A stretch of DNA of 64,000 bases, from assembly GCF_023715345.1 (NCBI RefSeq), contig NZ_JAMBNY010000001.1:620001-684000 (forward strand), written 5' to 3'. The translations under genes and the position numbers were made by a program. Each line of letters opens with the position of its first letter. The first letter of the stretch is position 1. The notes beneath the pieces are model-generated. The model was not told the DNA's origin, searched no databases, and saw only the letters and a program-made list of their open reading frames with translations. Shown in pieces: positions 43,938 to 53,197 of this stretch. Source of the stretch: Paenibacillus camelliae (lineage in GTDB: Bacteria; Bacillota; Bacilli; Paenibacillales; Paenibacillaceae).

Positions 43938-45509
43938 TTATTTCGTTATATTTTGTTTTCCGCCTGGCTTATAAGCGGATGGAGAGACTCCTTTATATCT
44001 TTTGAATTTACTATGAAAATAATCTACATTCGCATATCCGACTAGCTCTGCAACCTGATGAACTTTTTTTCCTTCTTGTAAGAACTCAATCGCCCGATTA
44101 ATACGAACTTGATCAAGATAGGTGTTAAAACTCTCCCCCGAATGGTTCTTGAACAGCTTGCCAAGGTAACCACTATTATAGTTAAAAATCTCAGCCATCG
44201 TCTCTAGACGCAATGGTTCCATATAATGTCGGTCAATGAAATCCATCATCTGCTTCATAACCGAGGTGTTACCGCTCTCGTTCTGATTTAACCGTTCAAT
44301 GATGGAATAGATTTTTTCCTTCAATTGATCCAGCATAATATGGTTATGATGGGCTAGATAAAGCGTTGTAACAATTTTCAAGTCTTGCTCAAGCTGTAAA
44401 CGAGGATGAATCGAGCTTAACCTGTTAATAACGAAGGTTAGCAGCTGTGCCCAGCCATTTTTTATTTGCTGCTCATACAATCCTAGTGCCTTAAACTGCT
44501 CGTCCGTTGAAATCAGCAGTTCATCTACTAGCTCCCTATTGCCAACATCAATGCTATATAAGAGACGCTGCGATGATTGATCGATGACCATCGCTGTCGT
44601 TATGTCTTTCTCAATCGTATCCCGAGTCAGCCTATCAACGATTGAATCTAATGAATACATGCTGTTCTCTTGCAGAAAAAATCGCTGCTTCAACAGCTCC
44701 TTCATCTCTTTTACTTGGTTGTAGAGCGTTGCGATTGATTGCTCTTCATTACTTGCTAATGCAACGAAATATATCTGTTCTCCACATGCACTTTCCAGCT
44801 GCTCAACGATACGCTCCTGCTTTGAGCTATTCATATGGATATTATAGGACAGAATGCCGATGTAGTTTTCATTGGCAAACACTTCCCCCCAGCCCTGCTC
44901 CTCTACAAAATCGCTAAGCTGTTGCTTAATCTGATTGCGAACGGTCAGTGAGTGCTCTCGACTATACGTATCGATCATAATGAGCGTAAGTTCTTGTTCT
45001 TGTGTAGAGAACAGTCGCTCCCAGTGCTCACTCGTTAGCTCCGCATCTGTTAAATCCATAGAGATAAAAGCTTTTAGCCATTCATCCTTCAATAAGCCAA
45101 GCGTTTGCTCGCTAATTTCTAGCTCATGCTGCTTATCTTGCAGCTCTCTGCTTATTTTTTCAATAAAATTAGTGAGCTCTACCTCATCAATCGGCTTAAG
45201 AATATAGCCATCAACGCGATACCGAATAGCTTGCTGTGCATATTGAAACTCACCATAGCCACTTAAAATAAGAATTCGACTCCTTGAACCAAGCTTGCGT
45301 AGCTCACTGATTGTTTGCAGCCCATCCATAATCGGCATTCTAATATCGATTAGAATAAGCTCCGGGCGATGCTCTTTATATTTTTCGAGCGCCTCCACTC
45401 CATTGCTCGCAACAGCACAAACCTCAAATTGATATTGCTCCCACTCTATAAGCGTTTGCAGGCCTTGTCTGATCATTGGTTCGTCATCAACAATCATTAC
45501 CTTAAACAT
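43938..45509 (-). CDS. Response regulator with AraC DNA-binding domain (YesN-like)
   Basis: 523 residues. The receiver domain (1-120) has the acidic pair VDDEP, the phospho-Asp in LILIDIRMPIMDG and the Lys in YILKPIDE. A middle region of about 280 residues links to a C-terminal AraC/XylS domain (YMEPLRLETMAEIFNY ... VAELVGYANVDYFHSKFKR). It likely activates the adjacent importer operon in response to the partner kinase. It overlaps the kinase gene by 8 nt. Confidence 0.93.
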   Translation of the reverse strand: MFKVMIVDDEPMIRQGLQTLIEWEQYQFEVCAVASNGVEALEKYKEHRPELILIDIRMPIMDGLQTISELRKLGSRSRILILSGYGEFQYAQQAIRYRVDGYILKPIDEVELTNFIEKISRELQDKQHELEISEQTLGLLKDEWLKAFISMDLTDAELTSEHWERLFSTQEQELTLIMIDTYSREHSLTVRNQIKQQLSDFVEEQGWGEVFANENYIGILSYNIHMNSSKQERIVEQLESACGEQIYFVALASNEEQSIATLYNQVKEMKELLKQRFFLQENSMYSLDSIVDRLTRDTIEKDITTAMVIDQSSQRLLYSIDVGNRELVDELLISTDEQFKALGLYEQQIKNGWAQLLTFVINRLSSIHPRLQLEQDLKIVTTLYLAHHNHIMLDQLKEKIYSIIERLNQNESGNTSVMKQMMDFIDRHYMEPLRLETMAEIFNYNSGYLGKLFKNHSGESFNTYLDQVRINRAIEFLQEGKKVHQVAELVGYANVDYFHSKFKRYKGVSPSAYKPGGKQNITK

Positions 45510-47304
45510 GTAGTTGACCTCCTGTATTTATTGAAAAAGAAACGAGCGTGCCTTTTCCTCGTTCCGAATGTATGCTTAAGCCAGCATCAGTGCCGTAAAT
45601 CATCATCAGGCGTTGATGTACATTGCGAAGACCAATTCGGCCCCCTTCCTGCTCCTCTGACTGATTAATCGCTTGCATAACTTCCTCTAATCGCTCCGGT
45701 GACATCCCATCACCGTTATCAGACACAGAAACATGGAGCATTTGATCCTCGAGCTTAACGGTAATCGTTATTTTTCCTTCTTCTAATACTTGATCCATGC
45801 CGTGCACGACTGCATTTTCAACAATCGGTTGAATTAATAACGGCGGGAGCTTTACATCAACAGCTGTTTCATCGATGTGCAGGTCGAATGTTAATCTCTC
45901 CTGACCAAATCTAAATTGCTGAATGACCAAGTAGTATTGAATAACCTCGATCTCATCAGATAAATAGATTAAGCCACTGCCAACCTCCAAATTTTTGCGA
46001 ATATATTTACCTAGCATGCGTACAATATTCGCTAACTCCTTATCACCTTTCATATGTGCATGCATTCTGATCGATTCCAATGCATTGAATAAGAAATGAG
46101 GGTTGATTTGACTGGCCATCATTTTCAGCTTAATTTCACCTTGCTTAAGCTCCAATTGGTTCCGTTGATTTTCAGTAACGCGAACCCTCTCCATCAAGTC
46201 ACGAATGCTGCTGACCATATTATTAAACTGTTTAGATAATAAGCCCACTTCATCTGTACCTGATATCGTTGAGGTTACGGTTAAATCACCGGTGCTGAGC
46301 TTATGGATGTTTTTAACGAGCGACAATATTCGCTTCGATAGTAAGGAAGAGGTCATATAAATAAGTACCATAGATATAAAAATGCTGATCAACATAATCA
46401 TTAAGCCATCTTTAGATATACGGTTCGCCCCATCCACGATGGAGTCAATTGTAAAGATCGACATAATCTTGAATCCGTTCTGACTATATTGCGGCTTCAC
46501 TTCCTCGATAATGATGCGAGAAGGCTCACCATCAATATCCATCTCATATTGTCCTACTTCCCAGTGATGCCCAACAGAAAAATGCTGATCTGATAGCGGA
46601 GTTCCTACGAGCTTAGGATCTTTAGCCGCAACAATGATCTCTGAGCTATCGATGATATACGTATCGAACGTCTCTTGTCGGACAATGTTTTGCAGTGCCT
46701 CTGGATTAATATTCATCACGAGCACTCCGTTTGAACGATATAAAGGAAATTCAACCTTGCGTACTAGAGAAACAAAGGATTGATTCCTTTTCGTTTCATC
46801 AGGAATATAGCCCCAATAAATAAATCCACTCTGATCAGAATAATTATACCAATTTGTATCTGTAATATCCTTCGTCAGCTGGATAAACTCCCAGTTGTTT
46901 AATAAAGTAGGGTTGTTCATATAAAACCGAATATTGTAAATTTCACTGTACAATTTAATAAATTCTTTAAAGTCTTGATAGTTCTGATACGCTTCCACGA
47001 CTTCATATGTGCTGGCATATTGCGTGTTCATTAAGGTAGAAAGCTGATTATCACTCATCAGTATACCTGATATATCAATCGGACGCTGCAATACATCCTC
47101 AAGCTGCGATTTGATCCGCTCGACGTTGTTATAGGATTGCTCTGTCGCTTGTTCAAGCACATGATCACGAAACTGCCCCGTTAAATACATACCGACAATA
47201 ACGATAGGTACAAAAGCGACCGCAATAAAGGATATAAATAGCTTTTTCTTAAGCCTAATATTATCAAGCAGCGATAATATTTTCTGAATTTGCCTGTACA
47301 GCAT
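45502..47304 (-). CDS. Sensor histidine kinase (YesM-like)
   Basis: 600 residues from ATG 47304 (MLYRQIQKILSLL), preceded by GAGGT; the longer frame to 47397 overlaps the downstream terminator of the GH3 gene. It has a membrane helix near residues 22-42, an extracytoplasmic sensor domain of about 250 residues, a second helix, a HAMP domain (LSTGDLTVTS ... DEVGLLSKQFN), the phospho-His box QINPHFLFNALESI and the ATP-binding N box IVENAVVHGM with DNGDGM. It pairs with the overlapping YesN-type regulator. Confidence 0.93.
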   Translation of the reverse strand: MLYRQIQKILSLLDNIRLKKKLFISFIAVAFVPIVIVGMYLTGQFRDHVLEQATEQSYNNVERIKSQLEDVLQRPIDISGILMSDNQLSTLMNTQYASTYEVVEAYQNYQDFKEFIKLYSEIYNIRFYMNNPTLLNNWEFIQLTKDITDTNWYNYSDQSGFIYWGYIPDETKRNQSFVSLVRKVEFPLYRSNGVLVMNINPEALQNIVRQETFDTYIIDSSEIIVAAKDPKLVGTPLSDQHFSVGHHWEVGQYEMDIDGEPSRIIIEEVKPQYSQNGFKIMSIFTIDSIVDGANRISKDGLMIMLISIFISMVLIYMTSSLLSKRILSLVKNIHKLSTGDLTVTSTISGTDEVGLLSKQFNNMVSSIRDLMERVRVTENQRNQLELKQGEIKLKMMASQINPHFLFNALESIRMHAHMKGDKELANIVRMLGKYIRKNLEVGSGLIYLSDEIEVIQYYLVIQQFRFGQERLTFDLHIDETAVDVKLPPLLIQPIVENAVVHGMDQVLEEGKITITVKLEDQMLHVSVSDNGDGMSPERLEEVMQAINQSEEQEGGRIGLRNVHQRLMMIYGTDAGLSIHSERGKGTLVSFSINTGGQLHV

Positions 47305-47372
47305 CGTGTATACCTCATTTGGTGTTATTTTAGTAGTCCCATTAAAATATGATAACACATCCGTAAAAAAAC

Positions 47373-47414
47373 GATAACCCACAGGGAGCATTCGCATGCC
47401 CTCTGCGGGTTATC
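47373..47414 (-). terminator. Terminator of the GH3 gene
   Basis: GATAACCC (47373-47380) pairs with GGGTTATC (47407-47414), with further GCAT/ATGC pairing inside. On the minus strand a run of seven T follows the stem. It separates GH3 from the kinase gene. Confidence 0.85.
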
Positions 47415-47435
47415 ATTATTTTCCACTATATATCT

Positions 47436-50246
47436 TTACACGACTTGGAATCCGCTTAGCTTGATCGAACCATGAAGTACTATAGTAAGGTCGTTCCCTA
47501 GCTTCTCTTGAAGCTCCGCAATAGCATCGCTCCACTCCTGCTCACCTGAAGCAGCGATGTTAAGCTCTGCAATAAGCTTCTGCGCAGAATACAGAATGAG
47601 CTTACCGCCTTCAATTCCACCTGCCACTCTAGCCTTGAACTGACTAGCAGCTTTAGAGCTGTCGACGTCTAGGAAAGTAATTTCCCCTTCTCCTTGCTCC
47701 TTAGCGATGACACAAGTTGTACCTTCCTTCGATTCATCCAAGTAAACTGATTCATACGTATCATAGTTCTCGGCACGAGTCCAAGCTGATAGATCACGAG
47801 CCGGTATCACTTCGCCCCCTAGCTGTAGCTCAAGCGAATGATGCAGCTGCTCGGAGGTTGAGCCTACGGCTAATGTGTACGTCGCTTGCTCCAGCACAAA
47901 GCGATCACGCGTAACGTCCCACATCATCAAATAGTCCTTTGCTATCGGCAGCGATACGACTTTAGTTTCCCCAGCAGCAACAGAGACGCGAGCAAAGCCG
48001 ACTAATTTTTTACGAGGTCTTTGTACACGAGAATTTGTAACCGTGACATAAAGCTGAACAACCTCGTCAGCCGTAAGATCAGACGTATTCGTCACTTCTA
48101 CAGAAGCGATGAGCTCATCTTGCTCGTTGAACGAATCAGCAACCGTAAAGTTACGATATTGGAAGGTAGCATAGCTTAAACCATGACCAAATGGATACAA
48201 CGGTTTTTCGTCCAAGTACAAGTACGTACGCTTTGACGTCATAATATCATAATCCATGATATCAGTAAGATGCTGCTCGGATTGATACCATGTCATATTT
48301 AGACGACCTGCTGGCGAATAGTCTCCAAAGAGCACATCTGCGACAGCATGTCCCAGCTCTTGACCTGCATGCGAAATATAAAGTATTGCCGGAATTCGAT
48401 CCGCAAGTTCTCCTAATACAAACGGATAGCCGCCAACGAGGACGACGACTGTATTTGGATTTACGGAAAGCACTTCTTCTATTAATTTGCGTTGATCCGC
48501 TGCAAGCTCAAGGCTTGGACGATCAATTTCCTCTTTACCATTAATTAATGGATTATTACCTACAACGACAATCGCTTGCTCTGCTGCAGCAGCTAATTCC
48601 TTCGCCTCAGCAATGCCATCCTTAACTTTATCAACCGTAATCAGATCCTGTTCTGTGGACTGACCGTTTTCATCGACCGTTACAAACTCATTTATAGCTG
48701 TTGGAAGCTTAATCGCCTTATGATTCCAAGATTGAATGGAGAACAAGTTATCCCGTTGCTGCTTAAGGCGAATAACCTCTTTAACGAACCATCCATAGGC
48801 TTCATCTGCGCTAGCTGCTAGGTGCTTGTCATCAGCTGTAGTAAGCAGCTTACCCGTTGCTACGTTCATAAACGTGTAGCTTCCGCAATCCCAATCTGTC
48901 AATTCGAATACCGTTGCCTGCTGTGAACTGTCAACAAGCTTAAGCTTTTGATCTTGGTCTTCGTCCACAGCAAAACTTCCACGAGCGCCTGACGACAGCT
49001 TTACATGGTCATTGCTCGAAGCAAACGAAACGGACGCATTGTCCAGCTTACTTTTCACAGCATCCAGCACAGATACTTTATATGGAAGAGTTCCAGCATA
49101 CCAATCACGGTAAACGACATCCGCTAGAGGACCAACGACAGCAACAGAGCCTAGCTGCTTAGATAGTGGCAATTGCTGCTTCTCATTCTTAAGCAACACA
49201 ATAGATTCTTTCGCAGCCTGCAGTGATAGCTCAGCATGCTCCGGTGCCATTAGCTTAGACTCTGGCGTATTGGCGTATGGATTCAATTCCTCAGGATCAA
49301 ACTCTCCAAGCATAAAGCGAACTCGGAATGTGTTAAATAGCGCCTGATTGAGATCAGCTTCTGTTAACAAGCCTTCCGTTAATGCCTCACGAATCGCGGC
49401 ACATGATTTTTCTTTATCATCCGTAATGCTGTCAATGCCCGCTTTAATAGAGTGAGCAACAGCATGCTTATATTCCTCGTAATAATGATGGTCGTTAACG
49501 ATGCCGAGCAGATCGCCTGCATCACTTACTATAAAGCCATCCATATTCCATTCTTCTTTTACTACCTTTTTAACGTCATCCATTACAATTGTCGGGGTGC
49601 CGTTCACAGCATTATAGGAGGTCATCATCGACTTCGCTCCACCCTTAACGAAGGCTGGCTTGAACGCAGCTTGATAATATTCCTTCATATTACGAGGGTC
49701 AATGCTAGCTGAGCAGCTACCGCGATTCACCTCATTATTGTTTCCAATAAAGTGCTTAAGAGTTGCAATCGATTTATAGTAGGTAGGATGATCGCCCTGC
49801 ATTCCTTTTACAAGACCAGCTGTCAACTCGCCAGTAAGCACAGGATCCTCACCATACGCTTCTTCTGTACGGCCCCAGCGCGGATCACGCTCCATATCGA
49901 CAGTTGGCGCCCATAGTGTTAGTCCGTTAACTTCAGGGTTACGCTGATAAAACACACGAGCCTCATCACCAATGACTGATCCGATCTGCTGCATCAGCTT
50001 GTCATTCCATGTGCAGCCAAGTCCAATCGGCTGAGGAAAAGAGGTTGCCTCACCAAGCCAAGCCATACCGTGTGCCGCTTCTGTACCATGCTTATAGGCT
50101 GATACACCGAGACGCTCAATAGCTGGCTGATATTGCACCATGGATTCGATTTTTTCATCCAATGTAAAACGTGCGATTAAATCCTTCACTCGCTCATCTA
50201 GTGGAAGGGTATGATCTTGGAACGGATATTGCTTATTGTTAGTCAT
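47436..50246 (-). CDS. GH3 beta-glucosidase/beta-xylosidase-like enzyme
   Basis: 936 residues, longer than the usual 700-800, and without a signal peptide. The N-terminal barrel has TEAAHGMAW, DMERDPRWGRTEEAYGEDP, KHFIGNNNE and the nucleophile Asp in GFIVSDAGDL. The C-terminal alpha/beta domain carries SIVLLKNEKQQLPL, interrupted by an insertion of about 130 residues (roughly 410-540; GSYTFMNVATGKLLTTADD) that looks like a beta-trefoil/fascin-like carbohydrate module. A fibronectin-III-like domain (SVEVTNTSDLTADEVVQLYV) and an extra C-terminal part follow. Exact substrate unknown. Confidence 0.9.
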   Translation of the reverse strand: MTNNKQYPFQDHTLPLDERVKDLIARFTLDEKIESMVQYQPAIERLGVSAYKHGTEAAHGMAWLGEATSFPQPIGLGCTWNDKLMQQIGSVIGDEARVFYQRNPEVNGLTLWAPTVDMERDPRWGRTEEAYGEDPVLTGELTAGLVKGMQGDHPTYYKSIATLKHFIGNNNEVNRGSCSASIDPRNMKEYYQAAFKPAFVKGGAKSMMTSYNAVNGTPTIVMDDVKKVVKEEWNMDGFIVSDAGDLLGIVNDHHYYEEYKHAVAHSIKAGIDSITDDKEKSCAAIREALTEGLLTEADLNQALFNTFRVRFMLGEFDPEELNPYANTPESKLMAPEHAELSLQAAKESIVLLKNEKQQLPLSKQLGSVAVVGPLADVVYRDWYAGTLPYKVSVLDAVKSKLDNASVSFASSNDHVKLSSGARGSFAVDEDQDQKLKLVDSSQQATVFELTDWDCGSYTFMNVATGKLLTTADDKHLAASADEAYGWFVKEVIRLKQQRDNLFSIQSWNHKAIKLPTAINEFVTVDENGQSTEQDLITVDKVKDGIAEAKELAAAAEQAIVVVGNNPLINGKEEIDRPSLELAADQRKLIEEVLSVNPNTVVVLVGGYPFVLGELADRIPAILYISHAGQELGHAVADVLFGDYSPAGRLNMTWYQSEQHLTDIMDYDIMTSKRTYLYLDEKPLYPFGHGLSYATFQYRNFTVADSFNEQDELIASVEVTNTSDLTADEVVQLYVTVTNSRVQRPRKKLVGFARVSVAAGETKVVSLPIAKDYLMMWDVTRDRFVLEQATYTLAVGSTSEQLHHSLELQLGGEVIPARDLSAWTRAENYDTYESVYLDESKEGTTCVIAKEQGEGEITFLDVDSSKAASQFKARVAGGIEGGKLILYSAQKLIAELNIAASGEQEWSDAIAELQEKLGNDLTIVLHGSIKLSGFQVV

Positions 50247-50300
50247 CTCATTCTCTCCTTTTCATGCCATGCATTTTCATTCTCATATACTAACCTATTG

Positions 50301-52634
50301 CTATGCCAACTGAACCCGATACGTATGTCCCGCAACAGTTTCAATGACTTCGTTACCGTTGTAGCTTATTCCCGACGTCGCATCAATAATGACGATGGAA
50401 TGTTTATAGCTAAGCTGCAGTGGCTTTCCATAAAGCGATAAAATTGTCGCCTCAGTAAGCTTACTGTCCTCCCACTGAATGCTAAGCTTAAAGCCTCCTC
50501 TTGCCATCAAGCCACTCACTTCACCAGCCTCCCAAGGCTCAGGTAAAGTCGGCAATAATTCTATCGACTTACGATGACTTTGCACAAGTGCCTCCGCCAT
50601 GCCAGCGATCCCGCCAAAATTTCCATCAATTTGAAATGGAGGGTGTGCATCGAACAGGTTCGTATATGTCGATCTTTCAAGCAGCGTACGAATAAATGTA
50701 TACGTATCTTCCTTCATTCCAAGTCGTGCATAGAGGTTAATAAGCCATGCACAGCTCCAGCCTGTATGTCCGCCGCCATGTGAAATACGACTGCTTAAGG
50801 TTTGTCGTGCAGCCTCGATAAGTTCAGGCTGTTGAATTGTTGTACCTGGGTATAGGCCGTACAGATGGGAAACATGACGATGTCCAGGCTCATGCTCTTC
50901 AAAATCAACATCCCACTCCTGAAGCAGCCCTTTATCGTTAACCTTCAGCTTCACCATTTTTTCAAGTGCAGCGGAAAGTTCAGTTCGGAAAGGCTCGTCC
51001 TCATTAAGCAGCTCAGAAGCTTCAATGACATGCTCGAAAAGCTCTCGAATTAGTGTCATATCCATCGCTGATGCTTGAGCGACACTGCTCACTTTGCCCT
51101 GATCATATACGAATTTATTTTCCGGTGATGTAGAAGGCGATGTAATGAGTTGCCCTTGTTCATCCTCAATTAGCCAGTCCAAGCAGAACTGTGCAGCACC
51201 CTTCAATAGCGGATACGCTTTCTCTTTAAGATAGTCTAGATCTGGATGGAATAAGTATCGCTCCCATAAATGCTGTGTAAGCCAAACGCCGCCCATCGGC
51301 CAAAACGCCCAGCTTGGATGCCCGCCCGTTGGACTAGACATTCTCCAAATATCCACATTATGATGAGCGACCCAGCCCTCTGCCTTATAGTGAATTTTTG
51401 CCGTCCTTGCACCAGTTTCGGCCAGCTCCTCAATCATTTGAAGCAGCGGCTCATGACATTCACTTAACGACAAAAGCTCTGCAGGCCAGTAATTCATCTC
51501 CGTATTAATATTCGTTGTGTAATCACTATTCCAAGGCGGCTGAACCCGATGATTCCATATTCCTTGTAAATTTGCAGGCTGTGTTCCAGGTCGCGAGCTT
51601 GTAATTAGCAGGTAGCGCCCATAATTAAAATATAAGCTCTCCAAGCCTAAATCCATTGCGCCCTGCTTGTAGCGAGCCAATCGCTCGTCGGTTGGCAGCT
51701 CATGTCCCTCTTCTGCTCGTCCCAAAGTAAAGCTCATTCGTTTATACAATCGTTGATGCTCTAGCCTATGAGCATCCATAAGCTCTTCATACGTATAACC
51801 CTTGATCGCATCCAGCACCGCTAGGTTATCCTTCGACAGCAAGGAATAATGCTGATGCGGCTGTTCATCAAAGGCGGTAAAGCTCGTTGCAATACTGCCG
51901 ATAAAATGGACGTAGGTTGCATCCTTGACCTTAATACCTTCAGCTGTGTATTCAACAGAACCATCACTTAACGCACGCAGCTTTGATTGGAAAATAATCC
52001 CTCGATCTTCCTCATATTGTACCGCGTATGGATGGTCGCCAAAATAATTGTCCGCAATATGAGTAGGGCAGCGACCTTCAATCGTATAATCCTGACTTGA
52101 AGAGCTGCTATTAGACGGATGTGGAAGCGAAAAGCTAGCCTCTAGATCCATCGCTTTGCCTTCACTGCGATAGGTCAGTGCAAATATTTGATGCGGAACG
52201 CTTACCCATGCTTGTCTTGTATATCGAGCACCATCAGCTTCAAGCTCCATAAAAGCAACGGCTGTTTCAAGATCTAATCCGCGCTTGTACCTTGCAGCTT
52301 GCTCCGGTGCATTAAGCCATGTTACGAACAAATCCCCAAACGGCTGGTATGCTTGACAATTAAGCGCTAACATTTTTTGTTCAATTAACGCCTCTGCTTC
52401 TGCATATTTCCCTGCTGCTATGAGCTCTCTTGATTGTTTAAGGTAGCGCAGCGCCTCATAATTATTCGTATCTCTTGGGAAGCCTGACCACAAGGTATCC
52501 TCATTTAGCTGTAGCCGTTCACATGAGATTGAGCCAAACACCATAGCACCAATTCTACCATTACCAATCGGCAACGCCTCTTCCCATTCGTTAGCCGGCT
52601 GGGTGTAATATAATTGCTGATCATTTCTGTTCAT
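50301..52634 (-). CDS. GH95 alpha-L-fucosidase
   Basis: 777 residues, normal for GH95. The N-terminal beta domain has ALPIGNGRIGAMVFG and LQLNEDTLWSGFP. The (alpha/alpha)6 barrel shows NLQGIWNHRVQPPWNSDYT and NINTEMNYWPAE, which hold the two catalytic-base asparagines of the family, and EWDVDFEEHEPGHRHVSHLY with the catalytic Glu. The family releases alpha-1,2-linked fucose or galactose. No signal peptide is seen, so it works on imported oligosaccharides. GH3 starts 54 nt downstream, so both are probably co-transcribed. Confidence 0.93.
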   Translation of the reverse strand: MNRNDQQLYYTQPANEWEEALPIGNGRIGAMVFGSISCERLQLNEDTLWSGFPRDTNNYEALRYLKQSRELIAAGKYAEAEALIEQKMLALNCQAYQPFGDLFVTWLNAPEQAARYKRGLDLETAVAFMELEADGARYTRQAWVSVPHQIFALTYRSEGKAMDLEASFSLPHPSNSSSSSQDYTIEGRCPTHIADNYFGDHPYAVQYEEDRGIIFQSKLRALSDGSVEYTAEGIKVKDATYVHFIGSIATSFTAFDEQPHQHYSLLSKDNLAVLDAIKGYTYEELMDAHRLEHQRLYKRMSFTLGRAEEGHELPTDERLARYKQGAMDLGLESLYFNYGRYLLITSSRPGTQPANLQGIWNHRVQPPWNSDYTTNINTEMNYWPAELLSLSECHEPLLQMIEELAETGARTAKIHYKAEGWVAHHNVDIWRMSSPTGGHPSWAFWPMGGVWLTQHLWERYLFHPDLDYLKEKAYPLLKGAAQFCLDWLIEDEQGQLITSPSTSPENKFVYDQGKVSSVAQASAMDMTLIRELFEHVIEASELLNEDEPFRTELSAALEKMVKLKVNDKGLLQEWDVDFEEHEPGHRHVSHLYGLYPGTTIQQPELIEAARQTLSSRISHGGGHTGWSCAWLINLYARLGMKEDTYTFIRTLLERSTYTNLFDAHPPFQIDGNFGGIAGMAEALVQSHRKSIELLPTLPEPWEAGEVSGLMARGGFKLSIQWEDSKLTEATILSLYGKPLQLSYKHSIVIIDATSGISYNGNEVIETVAGHTYRVQLA

Positions 52635-52809
52635 TATCCCAAGCTCCTCTAAAATGAATATTATGTTTATCTTACGTTACGTTTAAAACAAGTAACACCC
52701 ATTACTTTCTCATAGTTTTCATATAGAAATTAGTCTTTCCGAGCGTTATCGCTTCGTTCCTTTATGTATACGCCTAATGCAATCGATATCCTGCTCTTCC
52801 ATAAGAAAA

Positions 52810-52839
52810 GAAGAATGTCCTCACTCATGGACATTCTTC
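52810..52839 (-). terminator. Terminator after a small open frame
   Basis: GAAGAATGTCC (52810-52820 region) pairs with GGACATTCTTC (52829-52839), an 11-bp perfect stem followed on the minus strand by TTTTCTTAT. It lies 14 nt after the stop of the 30-residue frame 52853-52945. Confidence 0.75.
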
Positions 52840-52852
52840 ATATTGATATGGC

Positions 52853-52945
52853 TCATTCATAATACGTACAGTATGAGAAGACCGCTGTGATTGCCAGTAA
52901 AACATACAGCAGCAGGGACACCATTCTTATCGACTTTTTATTCAT
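52853..52945 (-). CDS. Possible 30-residue single-span membrane peptide
   Basis: A short frame with ATG 52945, GAGAGGGG about 9 nt upstream, and a TGA followed by a strong terminator. The peptide starts MNKKSIRMVS, then has a hydrophobic run of about 18 residues (LLLYVLLAITAVFSYC) and a TYYE end: a basic N-flank and one membrane helix. This is the only gene-like object in the 560-bp gap between the GH95 and MFS genes. Its short length leaves real doubt. Confidence 0.4.
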   Translation of the reverse strand: MNKKSIRMVSLLLYVLLAITAVFSYCTYYE

Positions 52946-53197
52946 AGACACATACCCCTCTCACGTTGTTAGCCCATTTAGCCTATTATATGAAGCTTTT
53001 ATGAGAATAGCGCCTGTTCGACCGTCAGAGAGCATAAATTTTCACTTTACGTTAAAATTATTTTGTGTGATAATATGAGATTATGCATACCGCTCATGTT
53101 ATGTTAGCAGTTAGCGTCTTTATCCGTTACTTTCTTATTATTTTGTATCATTGAATACAGTTAATATCTACACTTAGCTAAGTTTTTGGAGGTCTTC

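Noticed and set aside
52635..52800. Additional gene between GH95 and the terminator at 52810
   Set aside because: Only AT-rich promoter-like DNA with an ACGTAACGT-type motif; no supported frame.
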